NCBI GenBank assembly: GCA_017964755.1 | Contig: JAGCRI010000189.1 | Coordinates: forward strand, 1 to 20,877 | DNA: 20,877 nucleotides | Source: Bacteroidales bacterium | GTDB taxonomy: Bacteria > Bacteroidota > Bacteroidia > Bacteroidales > WCHB1-69 | Direction: 5' to 3' | In this document: positions 16,701-20,877 of the stretch, piece after piece | How the letters are laid out: each line of letters starts with the position of its first letter | Numbering within the stretch: the stretch's first letter is position 1 | Made by a program: the position numbers and the translations under genes | The notes under the pieces: model-generated | Seen by the model: the letters and a program-made list of their open reading frames with translations, nothing else | Databases searched by the model: none | What the model was told of the DNA's origin: nothing

Positions 16701-17254
16701 TCTGTAAGGATGACTTTTACATCAGAATATACACGCAGAGTCTTCGTGGCGGCGTTGTAGCGGAACGGGAATACACGGACAGTGGTTCCGCGCACATCGC
16801 GTACAATGAACGGTGATTCCATAACAGACAAGTCTGCAGGATAAAATTCGTTAATAATTGATTCAGGTGCAATTTCGTAAGCGATTTTTGAAGGGTCCTG
16901 ATTGCGGTAAATGGTCCCGCGCGAAGGCAGAAGCGGGTGCGAAAGTTTGATGTCGGTGTAGTTGCCTTCAATCACCTCCATGTCAACATTCTTGTTGTTC
17001 GGCAATTGCACTGAGGCGCTTATGAATGGCAGCGCTGCCCAGCCCTTTTGCTCTGTGACAGCCGAGCCGTCAAAGACTATTTTTTGGAAAGTCTGTCCCG
17101 AAACAGTAATCTCTTTCAATGACCACTCTCCAAGTTCAAATGAAACTTCATATTTGTCGGAAGACGGCTGGTTGAATTTTGCCTTGAACCCGTTTCCGGC
17201 AAAAAGAAGCATACTTGCTGAAATCATCAGCAGAGTCAGAATGTTCTTTTTCAT
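13703..17254 (-). CDS. Gingipain-like C25 cysteine protease, T9SS cargo
   Basis: Secreted protease of 1183 residues. Signal peptide 1-20 (MKKNILTLLMISASMLLFAG); propeptide about 21-215; C25 catalytic domain about 230-575 with the dyad H428 (AYCGHGDTQYW) and C461 (SVACVNGEF). A carboxypeptidase-regulatory-like domain follows (about 582-658), then an Fn3 domain (660-745). A second Fn3 (750-1022) is interrupted by a cleaved-adhesin domain (about 778-965, from EDVEG to CVDDISIQE), the arrangement seen in Porphyromonas gingipains. Next come an InlB-B-like repeat (1028-1100, YTITASANIGGTITPNG) and a type A T9SS sorting domain (1112-1183, SIYPNPVDNELYI to KKFIKR). The last is cut off during export and the protein attached to the surface. 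Cleavage specificity cannot be read. A -7 box lies 66 bases upstream. The RND gene follows after 67 bases. Confidence 0.92.
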   Translation of the reverse strand: MKKNILTLLMISASMLLFAGNGFKAKFNQPSSDKYEVSFELGEWSLKEITVSGQTFQKIVFDGSAVTEQKGWAALPFISASVQLPNNKNVDMEVIEGNYTDIKLSHPLLPSRGTIYRNQDPSKIAYEIAPESIINEFYPADLSVMESPFIVRDVRGTTVRVFPFRYNAATKTLRVYSDVKVILTENKKPATNPLLREDIHPVRDAVGIYQSMFINYKMPKVSATLTSMDEYGDILVITTSDYMSTMDPYIQWKREKGYNVTTQTVTKGTNISTAIQTAYNNNPKLMYVQIAGDWADIKSPTYSSAPTDPSMGCVSGSDNYPDISIGRFSCSGTADLKVQIDKAINYEKNPDMTAGWRETFIGIGSAEGSGIGDDDEIDYDHIKNIYNNRLNPKMGYQTHQQNYGSNPSSSTLHGYINSGASTIAYCGHGDTQYWVTTGYDNTKVNSTTNGDKLPFIVSVACVNGEFHNSSKVCFAEAWLRKSGGGALVFWGSTINQPWTPPQRGQDYFYDILIGGYNYDNYSGQSGYNTSEQRTHWGCIAVNAFNLMLKESSYTDDLETVKTWTTFGDGAVQLRTKQPDNLLLSDESVLAGVPFTGTATVNGNPIANAQICISQNGTYFSTLTDASGNYSINHTFTNDSVLLVATAFNTTTIYKNVFCSAPCDGATNLTCTTDTTMKVNLTWTAPANNDVLYYNVYCNGSIIATTTTTSYLHTGLINDTYQDSVAVVYSDGECPVKVSETVTVSDGSNHDCNGVTDLNAQQNGHDLVISWSAPAASSNIFEDVEGHTAFDINSPGTIGWSYIDGDGAQTYGISGYNQYTNESYPMAYMVFDPNQIYNTSNNLSLAQNENVIAHSGDKFFASFVSKSAPNDDYIITPALSFSNPFTFEFYARGGHKSQYVESFEVVYSTTGNSASNFTNVAGTVASVPFTWTKYSYTIPATAKYVAIHCTSNDAYYLCVDDISIQENVSSAISYYQVYCNNVPVGTTTTTTYTINNLPTGSYDYCIEAYYTDGCSSLPECSNATIQDLTYTITASANIGGTITPNGTTTVAEGANQSYSISANTNYVLTDVLVDNVSVGAVTSYTFTNVTANHTIYAQFEYQNSIDNNSQNSFSIYPNPVDNELYIRSEGTGYVEILNFVGQIIYKQQITEKNFKINTENISSGVYFIRMKNNSSEITKKFIKR

Positions 17255-17319
17255 AATTATTTATGTTAAAATGTTTTATATATTTTTTTTATTCTTTTGT
17301 ATGATATTATTTAAACTTG

Positions 17320-17327
17320 CAAAGGTA
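17320..17327 (-). promoter_or_regulatory. -7 promoter box for the C25 protease
   Basis: The minus strand reads TACCTTTG, matching TAnnTTTG. A TTG at 17345-17343 lies 15 bases upstream, closer than the usual 17-23, so the -33 element is uncertain. The leader would be about 60 bases and AT-rich. The promoter is divergent from that of the deaminase gene, with 58 bases between the two boxes. Confidence 0.6.
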
Positions 17328-17385
17328 AGAAAAACTTTCGTACAATATATCTGTATTTTATATTGGCGAAATTTGAAAAAAAATG

Positions 17386-17393
17386 TAACTTTG
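17386..17393 (+). promoter_or_regulatory. -7 promoter box (with -33 TTG) for guanine deaminase
   Basis: TAACTTTG matches TAnnTTTG, and a TTG at 17363-17365 lies 20 bases upstream, within the expected spacing for a -33 element. This is the best complete promoter in the window. The leader to the ATG at 17429 would be about 30 bases. Confidence 0.65.
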
Positions 17394-17428
17394 CAAGTTT
17401 GAAATTCTAAATCTAAAACTTATAAATT

Positions 17429-17899
17429 ATGTATCAGAAAGAATTTATGTTAGAAGCCATCGAATTGTCGAAGAAATGTCTTGAAACGGGGCGGGGAGGT
17501 CCATTCGGTGCGGTTATAGTGAAAGACGGAAAGATAGTTGGCCGTGGCAGTAACCACGTGACAATAAACAACGACCCGACAGCACATGCAGAAGTCATGG
17601 CTATCAGGGATGCCTGCCACAACCTGAACACTTTCCAGCTGGATGGCTGCGAATTATACACCAGTTGCGAGCCGTGTCCGATGTGCCTTGGCGCAATCTA
17701 TTGGGCACGCCCTGCCAAAATTTATTATGCAGGCGGCCAGCACGATGCAAGTGATGCGGGATTCGATGATTCTTTCATTTATGATGAAATTGAACTTCCG
17801 TATGAAAAGCGTAAAATCCCCGCTGAACAGCACGATCAGGCAGAAGCGGTTAAAGTTTTTGATGCTTGGAAAAAGCTGAGCACGAAGGTTGATTATTAG
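17429..17899 (+). CDS. guaD: Guanine deaminase (cytidine deaminase superfamily)
   Basis: Cytosolic zinc enzyme of 156 residues that hydrolyses guanine to xanthine and ammonia in purine salvage and nitrogen use. It resembles Bacillus subtilis GuaD along its length, as I recall that protein, including the total of 156 residues. Zinc ligands H53 (TAHAEV), C83 and C86 (CEPCPMC) and the proton shuttle E55 are intact. GGPFGAVIVKDG, NNDPTAHAEV and LGAIYWAR are family-typical. D114 (GFDDSF) and the C-terminal Y156, which I recall as active-site residues in the domain-swapped B. subtilis enzyme, are both present. A related nucleobase deaminase remains possible, but TadA is unlikely given this tail. 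A terminator follows, then a diverged tandem copy. Confidence 0.9.
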   Translation: MYQKEFMLEAIELSKKCLETGRGGPFGAVIVKDGKIVGRGSNHVTINNDPTAHAEVMAIRDACHNLNTFQLDGCELYTSCEPCPMCLGAIYWARPAKIYYAGGQHDASDAGFDDSFIYDEIELPYEKRKIPAEQHDQAEAVKVFDAWKKLSTKVDY

Positions 17900-17985
17900 T
17901 GAAGTCAGAACGACTATTTTTCTGTTTGTGAGATGAGGCCGCCAGAGAGACAGATAATCTCTTGGAGAATGGTTTTTGAATTGGT

Positions 17986-18026
17986 AAGTCCTCCGTAACT
18001 ACGAAGGACTTAGTTTTTATTTTCTT
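17986..18026 (+). terminator. Intrinsic terminator after guaD
   Basis: AAGTCCTCCGTA (17986-17997) pairs with TACGAAGGACTT (18000-18011) with one mismatch and a tight loop. A T-rich run follows (TTTTTATTTTCTT). It separates the transcript of the first deaminase from that of the second, which has its own -7 box downstream. Confidence 0.75.
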
Positions 18027-18060
18027 GTAATTTTAAAATGGTATTATTATTTTTATTTTT

Positions 18061-18068
18061 TACTTTTG
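18061..18068 (+). promoter_or_regulatory. -7 promoter box for the lipoprotein deaminase copy
   Basis: TACTTTTG matches TAnnTTTG. The ATG at 18073 is only four bases past the box and would sit at about the first transcribed base, so the start is assigned to 18097. At the -33 position only a partial match (TGG) is visible. Confidence 0.6.
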
Positions 18069-18096
18069 CAAGATGCTAAACTTTAATAATAAAATT

Positions 18097-18669
18097 ATGA
18101 AAAAATTATTGTTTATTATTGCTTGTTTTACTATTGTAGTTTTCAATTCGTGCGAAAAACAATCAAAAAATGCAGATGGAAATTTGAAAACTGATGATAC
18201 GTATCAAAAAGAATTTATGTTAGAAGCCATCAAATTGTCGAAGGAATGTCTTGAAACAGGGCAAGGTGGCCCATTCGGTGCGGTTATAGTGAAAGACGGG
18301 AAGATAGTTGGCCGTGGCAGTAACCAAGTGACAATAAACAACGACCCAACCGCACATGCTGAGGTCGTGGCAATAAGGGATGCCTGCAAAAATTTGAACA
18401 CGTTCCAGTTGGATGGATGTGAAATATATACGAGTTGCGAACCATGTGTGATGAGCCTCTGCGCTATATATTGGGCGCACCTGTCAAAAATATACTATGC
18501 TGGCGGTGAGAAAGATGCCAGCGATGCCGGTTTTGATAACTCATTCATCAATAATGAGATAGCACTTCCCAAGGCAGAACGCAAAATCCCCGCAATGCAG
18601 TGCGACCAGGAGGAAGCTGTGAAAGTCCTTGAAGCATGGAAAAAACTAAGCACTAAAGTTGAGTATTAG
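18097..18669 (+). CDS. Exported lipoprotein paralogue of guanine deaminase with a broken zinc site
   Basis: 190 residues from the ATG at 18097. Residues 1-19 are a lipoprotein signal (MKKLLFIIACFTIVVFNSC, lipid cysteine C19), followed by a linker EKQSKNADGNLKTDDT. From Y36 to the end the sequence is about 80% identical to the upstream deaminase by hand count (roughly 127 of 156 positions), so it is a tandem duplicate that gained an export signal. H87, E89 and C117 match the first copy's H53, E55 and C83. The second zinc cysteine is serine (CEPCVMS, S120), a new cysteine appears two residues later (C122), and the position of D114 is asparagine (N148). Y190 keeps the terminal tyrosine. It would sit outside the cytosol. 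With these changes normal guanine deaminase activity is doubtful. The frame is intact, which argues against a plain pseudogene. Confidence 0.85.
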   Translation: MKKLLFIIACFTIVVFNSCEKQSKNADGNLKTDDTYQKEFMLEAIKLSKECLETGQGGPFGAVIVKDGKIVGRGSNQVTINNDPTAHAEVVAIRDACKNLNTFQLDGCEIYTSCEPCVMSLCAIYWAHLSKIYYAGGEKDASDAGFDNSFINNEIALPKAERKIPAMQCDQEEAVKVLEAWKKLSTKVEY

Positions 18670-18701
18670 TCTATTTTTTTCTCTTAAGAGTCAAAAACAT
18701 A

Positions 18702-19886
18702 CTATATAGCCAGCAGTACCAATAGCTGGGCGGTGAATATTCGCAGGAACATTGTCAGCGGATAGACTGTGGCGTAGCCCATATTCGGAAGTTTGCAGTT
18801 TGTGGGTGCAATGCTGTTTGCAAAAGCCAATGTGGGCGGGTCGGTGTGCGAACCGCTGATGAACCCCATCAGAGTATAATAGTTCATTTTCAGGACTTTG
18901 CGTCCGAAGAATGAAATTATGATTGGCGGTATCATAGTGATAAAGACTCCATAAATTACCCACATATAGTGCTCTTGTAAGGTTTCCACAAACTTTGCCC
19001 CTGCACCGAGACCAACGCCTGCAAGGAAAAGCGCGATTCCGACTTCGCGTAGCATCCACACGCCGTGGCTGTCGGTGAATTCAACGGTAAGCCAGCCTTT
19101 GCGCACGCCGAGCCAGCCCCCGAAGATTGCCACAACCAATGGCCCGCCTGCCACGCCGAGTTTTATTGGCGTCTTCATTCCTACAGGTATCGGAATTGAG
19201 CCGATAACGAGACCGACTGCTATGATTATGAAAATAGGGACAAGATATAATTTATGGCGTTGCGAGGTTGGCGTAGCCTGTTTTTCGGTTTTTGATTCAA
19301 TAGCTTCATCAACAAAAGGCTCGTTATTGAGGTCGATGCGGCAGAAGAGCCGGAGCAGAATGCAGGAGACTATCATGCCAACCACAGCCAAAGGGTAGGC
19401 AACGGCATAGCCCGCAGCAAGGCGGTCGGCGGCTCCGTCAAGCCCCATTTCGTTGACGGCCTGTTGTGCTGCCGAAAGCCCCGGTGTGTTTGTGATTGCT
19501 CCGGTATAAACCCCTGCCATATCAGCAAGTTCCTGATTTGCGGTTTTTGCGATGATGACAGTAATGAGGACACCGAGCGCTACATTTGCCAATGCCATTA
19601 TGTTCAGTGCAAGGCCACCTTTCTTGAAAGAACGGAAAAAGTCAGGCCCAACCTGCAGACCGACCGCTACCACGAAGAGGATAAGGCCGAACTCCTTGAG
19701 GCTGTGCAGCATGTCGGCATTGAGTGCAACACCGCATGCGCTGAAAACGATGCCTACAAAAAGCACCCATGTGATGCCCAACGATATTTTTGCGATTTTG
19801 ATTTTGCCCAATAAAAGGCCGATGAAAATGGAAAGGGAAATGTATAGGATTGTAGAACCGACACCAGAACCTGTAAATATTGTCAT
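18702..19886 (-). CDS. AspT/YidE-type (AAEX family) transporter without RCK_C domains
   Basis: A 394-residue polytopic membrane protein made of two homologous halves. Each half has the family signature: VGLQVGPDFFRSFKKGGL and TGAITNTPGLSAA (128-140) in the first, GVGLGAGAKFVETL and SGSHTDPPTLAFA (344-356) in the second. These are the paired duplication domains of the aspartate:alanine exchanger family (AspT, YidE, YbjL). Classical members are about 550 residues and carry two cytosolic RCK_C (TrkA_C) domains between the halves. Here that loop is only about 30 residues (about 183-212). The substrate cannot be assigned; anion or amino-acid exchange is the family theme. There is no exact -7 box upstream; CAAATATT at 19943-19950 (minus AATATTTG) is a one-mismatch candidate beyond the palindrome. 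The gene converges on the lipoprotein deaminase, with 32 bases between. Confidence 0.85.
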   Translation of the reverse strand: MTIFTGSGVGSTILYISLSIFIGLLLGKIKIAKISLGITWVLFVGIVFSACGVALNADMLHSLKEFGLILFVVAVGLQVGPDFFRSFKKGGLALNIMALANVALGVLITVIIAKTANQELADMAGVYTGAITNTPGLSAAQQAVNEMGLDGAADRLAAGYAVAYPLAVVGMIVSCILLRLFCRIDLNNEPFVDEAIESKTEKQATPTSQRHKLYLVPIFIIIAVGLVIGSIPIPVGMKTPIKLGVAGGPLVVAIFGGWLGVRKGWLTVEFTDSHGVWMLREVGIALFLAGVGLGAGAKFVETLQEHYMWVIYGVFITMIPPIIISFFGRKVLKMNYYTLMGFISGSHTDPPTLAFANSIAPTNCKLPNMGYATVYPLTMFLRIFTAQLLVLLAI

Positions 19887-19902
19887 AATTATTTTTTATT
19901 TT

Positions 19903-19937
19903 AAAAAACGTAGAGACGGTGTGCACACCGTCTCTAC
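19903..19937 (-). terminator. Perfect 28-bp palindrome plus T-tract: terminator of the GLUG gene, possible REP-like element
   Basis: GTAGAGACGGTGTG (19910-19923) is followed directly by its exact reverse complement CACACCGTCTCTAC (19924-19937). On the minus strand the palindrome is followed by GTTTTTT, which makes an intrinsic terminator for the GLUG-repeat gene ending at 19973. The outer arms GTAGAGACG...CGTCTCTAC resemble dispersed intergenic palindromes that I recall from Bacteroidota and cyanobacterial genomes; that comparison is from memory. Confidence 0.75.
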
Positions 19938-19972
19938 TACAACAAATATTATCCAAAATAGGAAAATTCGTA

Positions 19973-20877
19973 TTAATGTTTCACGATTTTTGCGGTGTGG
20001 TTGCCCATGCGCAATACGTAAACGCCGTTTGTGAGATCAGACACGTCAATGCGGATGAGTTTGTCGGTTGTGGTGCCGAACGATTTCACCAATTTGCCGA
20101 ACATGTCGAACATTGCGATTTCGGCTTTCTCACCGTTCTCGTTTTCAACCATCACATAGTCGGTTGCAGGGTTAGGATAGACGCGGAATGAGCCGTTTTC
20201 AGCGACCTCATTCACAGAGACGTTGCTGAAACCGAATACCGGATAGCCGTCGTTGAGACCGTTGCGGAATTCCCAAGACTCCAACTGTATGAAGTTGATG
20301 TTGTCTGGGTTCCAAACGCTGACGTAACCGTTAAGTGTATCCAAGAGGACTGCTGATTTCATATCGGCGGTGCTCATTGCTGTGCCAAAGCCGCTGTCGT
20401 TGTCAAGGTTATCATTATAGAACAGGGCGTTCAAGATGACATCGCTGGAGTATTTTTCGCCAATAACAGCACCGAAGTAAGAATCTGCAGTGACTTCGCC
20501 TGTGGTGTAGCAGTTGGTGATGTATGAATACTCACTTGCGTAACCCACAATGCCGCCAGCGTCATAATTTGTAGCAGAAACATTTCCCCTGTTGTAGCAG
20601 TTTGCCAACAAAGCGTAGTCGGGGCTGTTACCACACATATATCCGATAATGCCGCCAGCGTAATAATCATCAGCCATGATGTCGCCTGTGTTGTAGCAGT
20701 TGGAGACGCTTCCACGGTAGCCTGCAATGCCGCCCACATATTCGCTGCCCATTATGTCGCCGCTGTTTGAACATCTGTCAATCCAAGCGGAAGAACTGGA
20801 TGCCTCACCCACAATACCCCCTATTTCATAACCGTAAGGAGCAGTGACGTTACCCCTGTTTTGGCAGTCGGTGACAA
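19973..20877 (-). CDS. GLUG-repeat surface protein with T9SS sorting domain (C-terminal part)
   Basis: The frame is open to the right edge: from 20875 it reads VTDCQNRGNV..., continuing the same repeats, so the GTG at 20812 is not the start. About 300 C-terminal residues are visible. Residues 1-140 of the fragment hold about five GLUG-type repeats (NCYNTGDIMADDYYAGGIIGY and similar). A linker with NDSGFGTAMSTADMKSAVLLDTLN, the usual sequence after GLUG repeats, follows. The last 72 residues are a type A T9SS sorting domain (SFRVYPNPATDYVMV ... GVYVLRMGNHTAKIVKH). GLUG repeats occur in bacterial surface adhesins and large secreted proteins and build beta-helical rods. The protein is probably exported through T9SS and attached to the cell surface. 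Its N-terminus lies outside the window. Confidence 0.88.
   Translation of the reverse strand, partial: VTDCQNRGNVTAPYGYEIGGIVGEASSSSAWIDRCSNSGDIMGSEYVGGIAGYRGSVSNCYNTGDIMADDYYAGGIIGYMCGNSPDYALLANCYNRGNVSATNYDAGGIVGYASEYSYITNCYTTGEVTADSYFGAVIGEKYSSDVILNALFYNDNLDNDSGFGTAMSTADMKSAVLLDTLNGYVSVWNPDNINFIQLESWEFRNGLNDGYPVFGFSNVSVNEVAENGSFRVYPNPATDYVMVENENGEKAEIAMFDMFGKLVKSFGTTTDKLIRIDVSDLTNGVYVLRMGNHTAKIVKH
20456..20875 (-). repeat. GLUG repeat array, about five units
   Basis: Units of about 27-33 residues share the pattern (N/D)C(Y/Q/S)N.G(D/N)(I/V)......GGI(V/I/A)GY. Examples include NCYNTGD, NCYNRGN and NCYTTGE followed by GGIVGY or GGIIGY. The last unit has decayed (YFGAVIGEK). The array continues past the right edge. 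Confidence 0.8.

Noticed and set aside
17942..17966. CCAGAGAG...CTCTTGG inverted repeat downstream of guaD
   Set aside because: The arms are short and mismatched with no T-run; the strong terminator at 17986 explains the end of the transcript better.
18073..18096. Longer start (MLNFNNKI...) for the lipoprotein deaminase
   Set aside because: The ATG at 18073 lies four bases after the -7 box, and the eight extra residues would spoil a standard lipoprotein signal that begins MKKLLF at 18097.
17429..18669. The two deaminase genes as an assembly duplication
   Set aside because: They differ at roughly a fifth of the residues, have different 5' ends and promoters, and are separated by a unique terminator.
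18681..18690. CTCTTAAGAG palindrome between the two convergent genes, considered as a terminator
   Set aside because: Only a 5-bp stem without loop. The T-run lies before the stem on the plus strand and an A-run follows it on the minus strand, so neither transcript has a T-tract after the stem.
20456..20877. Regularly spaced repeats at the right edge as a CRISPR array
   Set aside because: The repetition is at protein level (GLUG repeats in an open frame). The DNA repeats are imperfect and of variable length.

Overview
The window looks like a Bacteroidota (probably Bacteroidales) chromosome fragment of moderate GC. Three things point there: promoters with the phylum's -7 consensus TAnnTTTG and little Shine-Dalgarno signal; type IX secretion (T9SS) hallmarks, namely a PorW/SprE-like lipoprotein and two cargo proteins with C-terminal 'YPNP...' sorting domains; and lipoproteins and beta-barrels with 'FAQ'/'NAQ'-type signal peptides. 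I see no rRNA, tRNA, CRISPR array, insertion sequence or phage gene. No gap between genes exceeds about 200 bases.

Layout. (1) 1-4320, minus strand: a PorW/SprE-like T9SS lipoprotein, then a secreted HYR/FISUMP-domain protein under its own promoter. Its stop codon overlaps (TAATG) the start of a further secreted protein cut by the left edge. (2) 4470-5954, plus strand: a GT-C membrane glycosyltransferase, divergent from PorW. Its 3' end overlaps folD tail to tail. (3) 13635-5932, minus strand: a tightly packed run of RND efflux permease, PorT-like beta-barrel, S41 lipoprotein peptidase, YgiQ-type radical SAM protein and FolD. FolD also has a promoter of its own. (4) 17254-13703, minus strand: a gingipain-like C25 protease with Fn3, cleaved-adhesin and T9SS sorting domains. 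(5) 17429-18669, plus strand: a cytosolic guanine deaminase followed by a diverged tandem copy. The second copy has gained a lipoprotein signal peptide and lost a zinc ligand. (6) 19886-18702, minus strand: an AspT/YidE-type transporter without the usual cytosolic RCK_C domains. (7) The right edge, minus strand: the C-terminal part of a GLUG-repeat T9SS cargo protein, ended by a perfect 28-bp palindrome that works as a terminator and may be a dispersed repeat.

How the genes relate. PorW belongs to the secretion machine that would export the C25 protease and the GLUG protein. The RND/barrel/S41 set is an envelope cassette of unknown substrate fused to a housekeeping tail (ygiQ, folD). The most unusual item is the deaminase pair: a normal GuaD-type enzyme next to a membrane-anchored, exported relative that seems unable to bind zinc in the standard way. 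This is a candidate pseudoenzyme or new function. Several start codons were moved downstream because the -7 promoter box overlaps or lies next to the longest open-frame start.
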